A stretch of DNA of 64,000 bases from Enterococcus sp. 9E7_DIV0242 (GCF_002140975.2 NZ_CP147247.1:806001-870000), one strand, 5' to 3'; counted from the first letter of the stretch, positions 19,701-27,989 are shown. Made by a program: numbers and translations. The notes: a model not told the origin generated them from the sequence alone.

Positions 19701-20303
19701 TTTCGTCTTCAAGTAAGAGCTCAAGACTGTCAAATACTCGGTTTCATTGATTCCATGTCTTTGAAGCTCCCCCTCAAATGCCGCAAAAAGCCATTGGATA
19801 TCTTCCAGCTTTCGCGCCATATCTTGATCATCGGGTGATTGATCGTCAGTAGCAATAGCTGCCAGATCTGACAGCTCAACATTGCCTTCCTTCATCTCCT
19901 GATATAACGCATAAAGCTGCTGAATAAATCCGGATTTATTGATTTCTCCACGAAAAACAGTTAATCTCTCCTCGTTTTCACTCAAAATCTTCCGGAAGAT
20001 CATTGCCGCACCTACCTCAGACAACTGGTCTTGCTGATAATAGTGTGTATGCTGTAAAAAATACCATGCAAGTCGCTGGAAACTGAATACCTGTAAACGC
20101 ATCGTTGCCATCATGTTATCCGTAACAGTCATTTTTTTCTTGATTTCTTTTAAGAAAAGAACTTCCTTTTCAAACTTGATATTATTGGGAACCAGATAAA
20201 ATACTTCATTATTCGAATCGGCATCTAACCATTCAGATGCTTTATCCACCAATATTTTCTCCAGATTTTTTTCTCCAGTTCCTCGAATAAATTGTAGCGA
20301 CAT
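16728..20303 (-). CDS. addB: ATP-dependent nuclease subunit B (AddB, RexB type)
   Basis: Partner of AddA; the inactive-helicase and nuclease subunit. At 1191 residues it has the C-terminal RecB-like nuclease with GKIDRVDQL and GVIDYKSS. It also has the cysteines of the AddB iron-sulfur cluster, one in FYRCQYQYF and three in CKYCPFRSVC. The N terminus (FIRGTGEKNLEKILV) lacks the GxxGSGKT Walker A of Bacillus AddB, as in the RexB subtype of streptococci and lactococci. The gene overlaps addA by about 8 bases, so the two subunits are translationally coupled. It is the first gene of the pair. Confidence 0.94.
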   Translation of the reverse strand: MSLQFIRGTGEKNLEKILVDKASEWLDADSNNEVFYLVPNNIKFEKEVLFLKEIKKKMTVTDNMMATMRLQVFSFQRLAWYFLQHTHYYQQDQLSEVGAAMIFRKILSENEERLTVFRGEINKSGFIQQLYALYQEMKEGNVELSDLAAIATDDQSPDDQDMARKLEDIQWLFAAFEGELQRHGINETEYLTVLSSYLKTKDLGNVLFVLSGYNRFNAKEQLLLQTLMEQGAEVKIALTLDHPYPDRKPEGVDLFFETGSTYFQLYQLARQSQVAVLNDHVEKSHPLIQSKEITQLGDFWLQTRKHFYKNGPSLAEAEDIQLWCAETPKEELASIAKEIRRLVVEEGYRYKDIQIATRDFDSYQPILKPIFKLHDIPIYIDQDMSMEQHPLVELIHSLFAIDNYHFRYRDVLRFLRTELFLPGAIYSDEMDWRAERDDWRRKIDITENIILAYGYEGSHWTREKDWTFIRYDFEEEKQDETTVLERESNEVRHAVRDILPALFSALKEAGNGEEAAAIFYRFLISSGVEEQMRMWRNQAIAAGELEEARNHEQTWDALMALLDEYVMIYKDEVFEFDSFQEIFSSGLEGLRYSKIPTAIDQVQIRPIDTLQSGQAKITFALGLTDQVFPKKVENKTLLSDEERSRMNDGLSEGKFFLQGVGQRMAQEPYTAYIMLLSASEKLYLTYPRMSDTAHDVKPSSYLSILRKNLKLSFIFKNSLSIADDEQTSLQHVGTYRTLIGDLTNLKRQRNETQQGLSGFWHMLERSLSNQPLAPLAAQIFESLNHKNIPESLGPELAEEVYGKHIYTSVSRVESFYRCQYQYFSRFGLRLRERDVFGLSSAATGEFFHEALDQLFKVLIKNNQQLSELTDAQLNEVAEEVLINVLGDQRFGILDSSHRMNFIRYQLRQTIKKVSWALKQQSERSGLSTVQTEVLFGQIAGKKGIRGLELPLQNNGQISVRGKIDRVDQLSIDGETYLGVIDYKSSHRKFNLTEAYYGLAMQMLTYLDVALMDAVDLVGQEAKAAGSLYLHVHNPILGFDGEEQQEKQLLKKFQFDGLLLNDPKILEHLDRSLEPKQSSLVFPIEESAKEIIKPGRRQDDKFVTIEEFDTLRRHNRNKFTEAGNKMISGEVNLDPAYQGKERIACKYCPFRSVCTFDVMLKENDYHRIESMGKQEIFDRMRNEEDEGESENE

Positions 20304-20559
20304 GTTCCCACATCCTTTCCATTTCTTTTATATTCTACTGATAAATAGCGAAAGCTAACGCTTTAACTATTTCATAAGATACATACAAACATAAGTAAAT
20401 TTTTTTTCTGGCAAAGTACAAGCAGCCTATTCTTCTTGAAGGGATCATCTATTATTTTTGAATCAACGAATCGGTCAAAGTATGATCTCAACCTTTTTAC
20501 TCACTATAAATCATTATAATCGTGACCAACGATTTCCACCACAAAAACCTGTTTAATTT

Positions 20560-22265
20560 GGTTCTATAATATTTTGTGTTGGTGGAAATTCCTAAAGGAA
20601 AAACCACCAGCACTTTTTTGAGTGGTCAAACACAAAAAAGGAACAACAAACTGATAAAATGAAATCGACAAAAACCACAAATCATCAGAAAGGTTGTTCC
20701 TCTATGGATAAGAATACCAGATTATTGCTTGGACTAACAGATAAACATCTCTCCTTTGGAGAGGATTGGCTTGAATACAGTCATTCAAAAGGTGTTAAGG
20801 CTCAGGTCATCAAAGCAACACTTACGTATATACCTACACATTGTAGAAACTGTGGCATTAAAAATCAAGGACAGATCATCAAAAACGGTTACCATCGGAC
20901 ATATACTCAATTACCTGTTTTTAATGGTCGCTTGACATTATTGGAGCTGAAACGTTCACGCTTTCGTTGTCATGAGTGTCACGCTACTTTTCATGCTCAA
21001 ACAGAGTTAGTTGAAGAGCATCATCATTTATCGAAGCAGCTCTGTCTCCAAATCATGCTTGATTTAAAGAAAAATGTTTCTAGGAAAGAGATTGCCCAAA
21101 AACATTTCGTTTCAGACGTGACGGTTCTTCGCTTAATGGAAGAGCTAGCTACTTCTTATTCTCCAAACTGGCGATTTCTTCCAAAAATTTTATGTATTGA
21201 TGAATTCAAATCAATGAAATCTTGTGAAGGAGCCATGAGTTTTATTTGTGTTAATGGAGAAACCAACAAGATTCTTGAAGTCCTTGAAGACCGACGGTTA
21301 ACACACTTAACCCGACACTTTATGCGTTACACAAAAGAAGCTCGAGAAAACGTAAAGTACCTGGTCATGGACATGAATGCGAGCTATGATCAATTACTCA
21401 AGTCTGTGTTTCCAAATGCCCAACTCGTCACTGACCGATTCCACATTGTCCAACAGATGAATCGAGCGTTAAATCAACTGCGGATAAAGACAATGAATGC
21501 CTTTCGGCATTCCTCACCGCTAGAACAGAAGCAATATCGTCGACTCAAACGGTATTGGAAGTTACTCTTAAAAGATTCCTCTGAGCTTGATAGTCAACAT
21601 CGTCCCTATCATTCACTGTTCAAACGTCCATTAACTCAAACAGATATTGTCGATGAATTACTCAGCTATGATTCAACCTTGCGCATTGCTTACGATACTG
21701 TTCAGTTTCTCAAATATGCCTTTACTCATCGAGACGCCAAGCGTTTCTTTGAAGAACTTGATACACTAGATCCCCGACTGCCTTTCTGGTTCAAAAAGAA
21801 ATTGAGATTCTTCAAGAAGCACAGACAAGGAATTACCAATGCTTTCAGTTTTTCTTTTTCTAATGGCATTACAGAAGGGTTGAACAACAAGATTAAGGTA
21901 ATCAAACGAGTGGCTTATGGCTACCGCAATTTCTATCATTTTCGTTCACGTATTTACATTGTTCAAGGTCTTGTTTTTTCTCAAGATTAAAAGGGGGCTC
22001 ACAACCAATATCTCTGCAGCTATAAAGGTAAATCGGGAATTAGTAGCTGTTATCCAAGTACATGTACAGCTACTTTGACTCGATTTAGGAATGGAATTGG
22101 CGCTTTTTGCCAAGTCGCTTCCGGCCAGCTGCCCAGATAATTGGCAGAAGTCCTCCTATTTCTAAAAAAGAACTTGAAACAAAACCAGAATGTCTCTGAT
22201 TTTTATTCCAAGTTCTACGATTTTATTCAGTTTTTTGTCCTACCAACACAAATTGACATAGAACC
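20560..22265 (+). mobile_element. ISL3-family insertion sequence, intact, with 8-bp target duplication
   Basis: The element is 1706 bp. Its ends are imperfect inverted repeats: the left end starts GGTTCTATAATATTTTGTGT and the minus strand of the right end starts GGTTCTATGTCAATTTGTGT, both continuing TGGT. The sequence TTTAATTT occurs directly outside both ends (20552-20559 and 22266-22273), a perfect 8-bp target duplication as expected for ISL3. One transposase gene fills most of the element. About 275 bases of non-coding DNA follow the transposase inside the right end. The perfect duplication suggests a recent insertion between addB and lepB. Confidence 0.95.
20704..21990 (+). CDS. ISL3-family transposase
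   Basis: A DDE transposase of about 428 residues from the ATG at 20704; the frame is open for 15 codons more. The N-terminal zinc-finger region has C-x2-C pairs (HCRNCGIK, CHECHATF). The catalytic region shows CIDEFKSMK, the DRFHIVQQMNRALNQLR segment and the final glutamate in NGITEGLNNKIKVIKR, all typical of ISL3. The protein is full length without frameshift and so probably active. Terminal inverted repeats flank it. Confidence 0.95.
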   Translation: MDKNTRLLLGLTDKHLSFGEDWLEYSHSKGVKAQVIKATLTYIPTHCRNCGIKNQGQIIKNGYHRTYTQLPVFNGRLTLLELKRSRFRCHECHATFHAQTELVEEHHHLSKQLCLQIMLDLKKNVSRKEIAQKHFVSDVTVLRLMEELATSYSPNWRFLPKILCIDEFKSMKSCEGAMSFICVNGETNKILEVLEDRRLTHLTRHFMRYTKEARENVKYLVMDMNASYDQLLKSVFPNAQLVTDRFHIVQQMNRALNQLRIKTMNAFRHSSPLEQKQYRRLKRYWKLLLKDSSELDSQHRPYHSLFKRPLTQTDIVDELLSYDSTLRIAYDTVQFLKYAFTHRDAKRFFEELDTLDPRLPFWFKKKLRFFKKHRQGITNAFSFSFSNGITEGLNNKIKVIKRVAYGYRNFYHFRSRIYIVQGLVFSQD

Positions 22266-22302
22266 TTTAATTTCAGCGTAACGAACTTTTTTTCAAAAAA
22301 AT

Positions 22303-22333
22303 AAAAAGCTAGGACATGCTATCCCAGCTTTAT
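22303..22333 (-). terminator. Rho-independent terminator after lepB
   Basis: Arms AAAGCT and AGCTTT, extended by a GGA/TCC segment after one mismatch, with A/T-rich flanks. It lies about 20 bases beyond the stop codon of the signal peptidase gene on the minus strand. Confidence 0.7.
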
Positions 22334-22351
22334 TTTTTACTTTATCAGAAT

Positions 22352-22888
22352 TTAAATTGTGCCAAAACGATCTAAGGGCCATAAAACAAATTTGACATCA
22401 CCCAAGATTTTATCTTCGTTGACAAACCCAATCATTCGTCCGTCTTTGGAATTTCTGCGGTTATCTCCCAAAACAAAGTATTCACCCTCTGGAACTTTTT
22501 GAGCGCCTATTTCCTCTAAAGAAAAGTTATAGGTCAGCGGACCGCCGTCCGTCAACGCAGCTTTGAACTCATCTAAATAGGGTTCATCTGTTTCTTTTCC
22601 GTCAATATACAATACATCATTTTTATACTCAATCGTTTCACCCGGTAAGCCGATTACCCGTTTGATGTAGTTCTTGTTTGGCTCATCCGGAGCTGGAAAA
22701 GTCACAATATCAAAACGTTCGATCTTCGTATTTTTAAATGCGATTACTCGTTCTCCATCAGCCAATGTCGGGTCCATAGAATGTCCCTTCACGACTACCG
22801 GAGTAAACACAAATTGTCTAAGTAAAAATAGGACTGCGGCAAGTCCGACAAAAAATAGGATAGTTTTTAACATCTCTTTTGATTTCAA
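22352..22888 (-). CDS. lepB: Type I signal peptidase
   Basis: This membrane protease removes signal peptides from exported proteins. It has one N-terminal membrane segment (ILFFVGLAAVLFLLRQF), the catalytic serine in KGHSMDPTL, the catalytic lysine in YIKRVIGLPGE and the conserved box FVLGDNRRNSKDGR. The 178-residue length is normal for Gram-positive SPase I. The start appears to be TTG at 22886-22888, seven bases after GGAGG; the next ATG is too far from that site. The IS inserted just downstream leaves its terminator intact. Confidence 0.94.
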   Translation of the reverse strand: MKSKEMLKTILFFVGLAAVLFLLRQFVFTPVVVKGHSMDPTLADGERVIAFKNTKIERFDIVTFPAPDEPNKNYIKRVIGLPGETIEYKNDVLYIDGKETDEPYLDEFKAALTDGGPLTYNFSLEEIGAQKVPEGEYFVLGDNRRNSKDGRMIGFVNEDKILGDVKFVLWPLDRFGTI

Positions 22889-23337
22889 TAGTATTCCTCC
22901 AAAAAGCTTGCTTAATACAGTTTACCACAACCAATTTATCTATCCAAACATAATTGATCGTATTTATAAATAATTAACTTTGAATAGACGCCTAAAAAAT
23001 CTGCTTTTTCGATGATAAAATCAATCAATAAGATATTAGAACATACAATACGTGAGGGAGCGTCTCTTTACTTCTAAATAGTACAGCTATTGAAATGCCT
23101 TGATTGCTTAGCGTCATATCATTTCATTACTATATAAAAGAAATACCATACATTTTTTTCTTCTATTAGCCAAGCATTTTACTAAAATGCTTAAGACTTT
23201 GAAATTTTCCTGTAAAAAGGATGACGGAAAAAGAAACATTTGATAAACTGTATAAATACGAATAAAGAAGCAAGAACGAAGAGAAGTACTATTCCTTTTT
23301 GCTCTATATAAAAAATCAAATGACTAGGGAGGTCACC
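22889..23337. other. Intergenic region between divergent lepB and the NYQ-rich protein gene
   Basis: These 449 bases hold no gene that I can support. A perfect 9-bp-arm palindrome, AAGCATTTT-ACT-AAAATGCTT, lies at 23172-23192 and could be an operator. AT-rich promoter-like stretches such as TGTATAAAT near 23250 occur, but no well-spaced -35 box was found. A GGGAGG ribosome binding site precedes the ATG at 23338. Confidence 0.45.
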
Positions 23338-24006
23338 ATGTTTATATCTTTTGGCCAGTACATCGGGCTGATTATCCTAACGATCATCATGATCGGTTTG
23401 ATTATTTACTTAACCTTAACTGGAGATAAGGATCAAAAGCAATCAAAGCTCAAAAAGAAAGTCGAAGAGCAAATTGCCCAGACTGCTACACCAGCCACAT
23501 CTCAAGATCAAAGTTTTGTTTATCTAAATAATACAGATGCATCGTCCACTCAGACAGAGGAATCAAACACTTATTCTTCAAACCAAGATGCTTACTATAC
23601 AAATCAGACAACAAATAATTATCAAGATACTTACGGCGAACAAAACAATGGCTATAACTACGATCAAAACTACCAAGAGCCAAATTATTATCAAAACGAC
23701 AATCAGTATAACGAAAATCAATCGCAAGATAATACCTATTCACAGCCTGACTATTATCAAGAAAATGCGAATGGTTATCCTGTAGAAAACAATTCGTACA
23801 CAAATAATCTGGAAAACTCGCAACAGAACACATACCAAGATCCGTCAACTGACTATTATTCACAAAATGAATATGCCAATGACTACACGAATCAACCTGA
23901 GTCCTACACAGAGCAATCAACTAATACGTATCAACAACCAGAGCAAGCACCAGAGCAAGAAAGTGCTTCTTCGGAAGAAAAGAATACGCAAGATAATAAA
24001 GAATGA
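23338..24006 (+). CDS. Single-pass membrane protein with long Asn/Gln/Tyr-rich tail
   Basis: The protein has about 222 residues. An N-terminal membrane segment (IGLIILTIIMIGLIIYLTL, residues about 8-26) is followed by a short basic/charged stretch (DKDQKQSKLKKKVEEQ). A tail of about 165 residues follows, made mostly of N, Q, Y, T, S and acidic residues, with recurring NYQ, YYQ and NQ units. The tail is predicted to be disordered and is prion-like in composition. The start is the ATG at 23338 after GGGAGG; the frame is open 13 codons upstream without a good site. By charge, the tail is likely cytoplasmic. I do not recognise a family and no function can be assigned. Confidence 0.8.
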   Translation: MFISFGQYIGLIILTIIMIGLIIYLTLTGDKDQKQSKLKKKVEEQIAQTATPATSQDQSFVYLNNTDASSTQTEESNTYSSNQDAYYTNQTTNNYQDTYGEQNNGYNYDQNYQEPNYYQNDNQYNENQSQDNTYSQPDYYQENANGYPVENNSYTNNLENSQQNTYQDPSTDYYSQNEYANDYTNQPESYTEQSTNTYQQPEQAPEQESASSEEKNTQDNKE

Positions 24007-24046
24007 AAAAATCCTTGAAGCCGCACAGCTTCAAGGATTTTTTCAT
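24004..24046. terminator. Strong bidirectional terminator
   Basis: A hairpin with arms GAAAAAATCCTTGAAGC and GCTTCAAGGATTTTTTC that starts at the stop codon of the NYQ-rich gene. The opposite-strand pseudogene ends in its right arm. It has A/T runs on both sides, so it works in either direction. Confidence 0.9.
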
Positions 24047-24464
24047 TCTTTATTATACAGACTTCGACCATTTCCCGGTAATTCCTCTTCAAACCCACAA
24101 GCGATGACAACCTGCCATCCTTCCTCTCGTAAACAACAAAATAAACGAGCAATCATTTCCTTATACTTTTTGACAGATGCTTCTTTAGGGATATCAACAT
24201 CTAAGAAATAAGGAAAATACAAAAAATCAGCACAAGGTTGTGACAGAAGCGGTTAGCTTCAAGCACTAAGCCGGAAATTCACAAAAATTTATGAAGCAAT
24301 TTTGGGAATTTCCGGCTTAGTGTCGAAGGAGCTGCTTCGGGAACACCGTCTATCCAATTTCAAACGGTTGATTATCGTAAACTATCAAATGTCCAATTGA
24401 ACCACCGACTGATTTTATCAGCAATGACTCTTTTAGATACTGAGGTTTGAATAAATATTTTACA
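24043..24464 (-). pseudogene. Broken gene interrupted by a palindromic repeat and a frameshift
   Basis: Read on the minus strand, two coding remnants fit one former protein. The N-terminal remnant (24355-24464) encodes KIFIQTSVSKRVIADKISR and WFNWTFDSLR, then continues in another frame as YDNQPFEIG, so there is a frameshift. The C-terminal remnant (24043-24240) encodes PCADFLYFPYFLDVDIPKEA and, further on, EGWQVVIACGFEEELPGN, ending at TGA. The palindromic element at 24236-24354 lies exactly between them. The intact ancestor would have been about 110 residues. The family is not recognised with certainty; it resembles small proteins found among toxin-immunity genes. Confidence 0.6.
24236..24354. 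repeat. Palindromic dispersed repeat element (MITE-like)
   Basis: The core is a perfect 17-bp inverted repeat, CACTAAGCCGGAAATTC and GAATTTCCGGCTTAGTG, at about 24263-24322. Outer sequences GAAGCGGTTAGCTTC and GAAGGAGCTGCTTC also pair imperfectly. The outermost ends match an ends-only copy in the pheS leader (12159-12200). The element interrupts a coding frame, which is evidence that it moved or was inserted. It encodes nothing itself. Confidence 0.7.
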
Positions 24465-24511
24465 CTAAAAATCCATCACTTCCCCCTTAATTGCAAGTAG
24501 GCAATCGCTTC

Positions 24512-24862
24512 TCAATAGTCAAAAGTAGGAACTACAATAAAGCCAATCCGCTGCTCCTCCAACTTTTCTTTGACCGCTAGTACCTCTGTTGCCAGCCCTT
24601 TAAAAATTAGGTACTCGCTTGCATCACATGTTTTTTTCACTTGAAGAACATTCATTCCGGAAATTTTCGCTACAACAAGAAGCTGTTTAAAGTGCAACTG
24701 CTGGTCCTTCTCCAGATATAATGTGTAAATAGTCGTATCTTCTTCAAGAGATGAAATGGACGTTGTTGCTACGCTCCATTCACAGCTTATACAAGAAATT
24801 ACATATGTTTTTTGTCCTTGAATCCTTGCTTTTACTGTACCCCCGCATTCCGGACAAGTCAT
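24512..24862 (-). CDS. Small zinc-ribbon protein of unknown function
   Basis: About 116 residues from the preferred ATG at 24862 (GGAG lies six bases upstream); the frame runs eight codons further. The N terminus has a four-cysteine ribbon, CPECGG at residues 3-8 and CISCEW near residue 25, so it probably binds zinc. The rest is a mixed alpha/beta domain without recognised motifs. It lies 27 bases downstream of the ADP-ribosylglycohydrolase gene and is probably co-transcribed with it. No function can be assigned. Confidence 0.7.
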   Translation of the reverse strand: MTCPECGGTVKARIQGQKTYVISCISCEWSVATTSISSLEEDTTIYTLYLEKDQQLHFKQLLVVAKISGMNVLQVKKTCDASEYLIFKGLATEVLAVKEKLEEQRIGFIVVPTFDY

Positions 24863-24889
24863 CTTTTCTCCATCGCCTCTCATCAAACA

Positions 24890-25873
24890 TTAAACACAAA
24901 GTTTCACTAATTGCTGAATACGTGTATCTAAAATTTCCTTGTTCGCAATAACTTCCAACCATTCTTTAGGGATCGCCTGATAGGTATAATACAGACCAGC
25001 AAGACTTCCAGTGATTGCACCGATTGTATCTGTGTCTTCGCCCAAATTCACCGCGACCAATACAGCCTCTTTATAAGAACTCGTCGTTCCCAGACACCAA
25101 ATTGCTGCTTCTAAGCTATCAATTACATATCCACTAGAACGAATCTGATTCTCTGGTATCTCAAAAAAGTTCTCTTGAAAGATACGTGAATAGTGCACCA
25201 GTTCTTTTATATAGTCATCCGTCTCAGAAAGATACTCTGAGAAACACTGCTCAACAAGCGGCAATGACTGTTTCAATGAATGGCCGGCACTCATATTTCT
25301 CAACAATTCGATATAAATGAGTGAACCGACGATTGAGCGAGGATGGGCATGAGTGATTTCGGAATAACTTTTCACCACCTCTACCCTCCTTTGAAACGAT
25401 TCTTCTTTCTGTAAAATAAAAACAAGAGGAGAGATTCGCATCAATGCTCCATTGCCATTTTCACGTTCTCCTGTTCCACCGCATTTCTCGGCAGGTACGC
25501 CTTTTTTGAAGCGTTCGATCGCTTCAACTGTTGTGATACCAATATCAAACATTTCATTAAAAGGTGTTAGATACCCTTCATCTCGGTAACGAACAAACTT
25601 ATCCATTAAGGTGCTTATATTGCCTGACTCTACCAAATTTTCAATCAGACAAAACGTCAACGAAGTATCATCCGACCAAGTCCCCGGCGGTTGATTATAC
25701 GTGCCATAACCAATCATTTCATTGACCAAAAACGTCCCTCTTTTTTTAAACTCGACAGGAACACCTAAACAATCACCAACGATAAACCCATACAGCACAG
25801 ATTCGATTTGATTTTTTCTATTCAGATCCATTTTCTTGCTATCATCTGCAACTCTAATCAACTCATTTTCCAT
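24890..25873 (-). CDS. ADP-ribosylglycohydrolase family protein (ARH/DraG)
   Basis: Members of this family hydrolyse ADP-ribose from modified proteins or small molecules with two bound magnesium ions. The metal-binding motifs are visible: GDCLGVPVEF near the N terminus, GTWSDDTSLTF (Thr-Asp-Asp region), the HAHPRS loop (EITHAHPRSIVG) and the C-terminal NLGEDTDTIGAITGSLAG. The start is taken at 25873 after GGAGG. Upstream and downstream genes are small proteins of immunity-like families. An ADP-ribosyltransferase effector is encoded about 12 kb away, so a protective role is possible but unproven. Confidence 0.88.
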   Translation of the reverse strand: MENELIRVADDSKKMDLNRKNQIESVLYGFIVGDCLGVPVEFKKRGTFLVNEMIGYGTYNQPPGTWSDDTSLTFCLIENLVESGNISTLMDKFVRYRDEGYLTPFNEMFDIGITTVEAIERFKKGVPAEKCGGTGERENGNGALMRISPLVFILQKEESFQRRVEVVKSYSEITHAHPRSIVGSLIYIELLRNMSAGHSLKQSLPLVEQCFSEYLSETDDYIKELVHYSRIFQENFFEIPENQIRSSGYVIDSLEAAIWCLGTTSSYKEAVLVAVNLGEDTDTIGAITGSLAGLYYTYQAIPKEWLEVIANKEILDTRIQQLVKLCV

Positions 25874-25948
25874 TCCTTTTCCTCCTCTATAAAACATAGT
25901 TAGTAAGCTTCAACTTGCGTATAGTTTCACTCTCTTTTGGTATACGCA

Positions 25949-26281
25949 TCAGCCAATAAAAATACGCAGCTCTTTTTCAGTGAATATCTCTTCTATCGCT
26001 TTTATGACCTGATTCACACGCAAACCCAACCATTGCGCCCTCTCTTGATCAGCAATAGTAGTCAAGAACCACTCTTTCACTTTTTCGAGTTCTTGTATGA
26101 TTAACGGTCCCTGTTCATAACCGAACACTACCCCAAATTGAAAATGCTGTACCCATTCCAGCTCTAGCTGTTTTGCTGCATTTTGCCATTCGTCTTCAAA
26201 AGTTCGTTCAGTAGCCACAGGTACATAAAGTCGATCCTCAGCATCCGTTCTCGGATTATCGATCATTAATGCGACGGACAT
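25949..26281 (-). CDS. Hypothetical protein, 110 residues
   Basis: A soluble, acidic, mostly helical protein (for example EWQNAAKQLELEWVQHFQFG and LRVNQVIKAIEEIFTEKEL). AAAGGAG precedes the ATG with good spacing, and the gene sits in the same direction as its neighbours between the ADP-ribosylglycohydrolase and a GNAT gene. I do not recognise the family. Its size and setting would fit an immunity protein. Confidence 0.65.
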   Translation of the reverse strand: MSVALMIDNPRTDAEDRLYVPVATERTFEDEWQNAAKQLELEWVQHFQFGVVFGYEQGPLIIQELEKVKEWFLTTIADQERAQWLGLRVNQVIKAIEEIFTEKELRIFIG

Positions 26282-26320
26282 TTTCCAGGTCTCCTTTAAT
26301 TAGTAACTTCTCTTTCCTTA

Positions 26321-27283
26321 TCATTTTTCTTTTACAATTGGCTCAATCTCTCTAATCATAGAAAAAAGGATCGGCTCAAAATGCTTATCCCAGAATAGGC
26401 GAGCATTTATATTTGCTGTGCCATGCTCAACATGAAGCCACTCTACACCAGCCTCCATACTATCTGCTTCTGCAAAATGCAGCAGCCTTTGAGCAACACC
26501 CAAATTACGAAATTCAGGTTTCACGTAGATATCTCCAACATCGTATAGCATCACCTCAGAGAAAATAGGGTCTTCATTCTTCGAAGCATCAAGCATTCCA
26601 ATGATTTCACCATTTGCTCGTGCAACATAAAATCGGCTTTCTTCTGTCAAAATATATGCCATAAAGCTCTCATCTGTAAATTCTGTTCCTGGATAAAAAA
26701 CAGGCGAGCTTTGCAAATGTCTTATTAGCTTATGGTACATGGAGAGGATCGTTTCTTGTTCGTTTTTGATTTCATTTGTCGAAAGTCTAGTACAAATTAC
26801 ATCGGGATTCTTAGAAAAATCTACATAGTTGTTTTTTCTAATTGCTTCAAGGCTGATTAAACCAAACTGTTCATAGAAAAGAGCCTTCACTAATTCAGTG
26901 TCATTTTCAAAAACCTTCATTTCATAATTTGTTTTTAGATTCTCAGAAAGCTCCACATCCAAATGCTTTTTTAGCAATAGCTGCAACACAGTTATTCGGT
27001 CACAACCTTCTTTTATACCTAGACCAAACGCAGGGATATATACATGCTTGACAGCGTCCTCTTTCCAGATGTGCCCTTCAATTAAAAAACCTAGAATTTC
27101 ATTCTCTTTTTCTGCTACATATCCTTTCCCGCTTTCGCAAATCGAAGTCAGTAATCCTATCACTGCGGTTTCGCTTGTCTCAGGATACCCCACAATTCTT
27201 TCTGACACTCCTTTTTTAAAAGAAGCTTGAGCTATTTCAATACATTCATTTCTATCTGAAGCTGTTATATTACGAATAATCAT
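26321..27283 (-). CDS. GNAT-family acetyltransferase, probably two GNAT domains
   Basis: A 320-residue protein with a GNAT-like fold in both halves. The N-terminal half has YVAEKENEILGFLIEGHI. The C-terminal half has FYVARANGEIIGMLDASKN, VGDIYVKPEFRNLGVAQRLL (acetyl-CoA loop) and WLHVEHGTANINARLFWDKH, a typical end of the fold. The substrate is unknown. GGAGG precedes the ATG. It is in line with the surrounding small genes on the minus strand. Confidence 0.85.
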   Translation of the reverse strand: MIIRNITASDRNECIEIAQASFKKGVSERIVGYPETSETAVIGLLTSICESGKGYVAEKENEILGFLIEGHIWKEDAVKHVYIPAFGLGIKEGCDRITVLQLLLKKHLDVELSENLKTNYEMKVFENDTELVKALFYEQFGLISLEAIRKNNYVDFSKNPDVICTRLSTNEIKNEQETILSMYHKLIRHLQSSPVFYPGTEFTDESFMAYILTEESRFYVARANGEIIGMLDASKNEDPIFSEVMLYDVGDIYVKPEFRNLGVAQRLLHFAEADSMEAGVEWLHVEHGTANINARLFWDKHFEPILFSMIREIEPIVKEK

Positions 27284-27432
27284 TGATTATTGTCCTCCTC
27301 GCTTAAAACAGAGATTTCTTCTTTTTATACGATTTAGCTGAAAAAACTAAATCTTCAAACCAAATTGATGCAACCGCTATCTTAAGGAAATAACTTCCAC
27401 ATCATTTACTACTCTGTCTCTTCCATTTTACC

Positions 27433-27471
27433 AAAAAAAGCCGGGAGTGGACGATCTTTATCCCACTCTCG
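27433..27471 (-). terminator. Rho-independent terminator
   Basis: On the minus strand the arms CGAGAGTGG and CCACTCCCG are followed by GCTTTTTTT. It lies directly after the stop codon of the 171-residue hypothetical gene. Confidence 0.85.
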
Positions 27472-27476
27472 ACTAA

Positions 27477-27989
27477 CTATTCTAACGTGAAAAGAACGCT
27501 TTCCGGTCGTTCTACTTTTCTATGTTCTTTCAAATTTTCTTCCCAATAGTCCTTTTGACTATCGCTACCGCTTCCAATGCCTTGAAGGAATGAAGGATCA
27601 AGAAAAATATGTTGCCCACTTCTCAGCCATAAACTCAACGCAACACAGGTAATTTGCACTTCTGAAACGTTTAAATCATAAACAACTATTTTAATGATTT
27701 CATTGGTTTGACTATCTGGGACATCCAAAATCAAGTCACCAGCTCTGGAAATCCCCGCAAACATGTCCTCATCGATCTCAAAGTCGTGTTTGACTGAGTC
27801 AACGATCTTAAGCTGTAATCTCGAATATTGTTCAATTGATAGGCATTCAAGAAATCCAGAAGCAAACTCAAAATAAAGGAACCGTAAGTCTGGACAAAAT
27901 TCCAATTGACCATCCACTTCATCAATAAAGCCCGTCAAATAAACTTCTTTAAGCCTGTTGCCTTTCACTAACTGTATGATTCGATCCAT
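27477..27989 (-). CDS. Hypothetical protein, about 171 residues, possible immunity protein
   Basis: An acidic protein (about 171 residues from ATG 27989; a GTG at 28004 is an alternative start) with alternating beta strands and helices, including VYLTGFIDEVDGQLEFCPDL and LDVPDSQTNEIIKIVVYDLN. There is no signal peptide or membrane segment. I do not recognise a named family. It is followed by a terminator and preceded by DUF1871 and barstar-like genes in the same direction, which is a setting typical of orphan immunity genes. Confidence 0.65.
   Translation of the reverse strand: MDRIIQLVKGNRLKEVYLTGFIDEVDGQLEFCPDLRFLYFEFASGFLECLSIEQYSRLQLKIVDSVKHDFEIDEDMFAGISRAGDLILDVPDSQTNEIIKIVVYDLNVSEVQITCVALSLWLRSGQHIFLDPSFLQGIGSGSDSQKDYWEENLKEHRKVERPESVLFTLE

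Noticed and set aside
16728..20303. AddB as a damaged gene because it lacks the N-terminal Walker A
   Set aside because: Absence of Walker A is normal for the RexB subtype; nuclease motifs and cluster cysteines are intact.
23537..23920. Repeated short units (CAA, AAT, TAT triplets) resembling a repeat array or CRISPR
   Set aside because: The units are codon-level repeats of the Asn/Gln/Tyr-rich protein tail; there are no fixed-length spacers.
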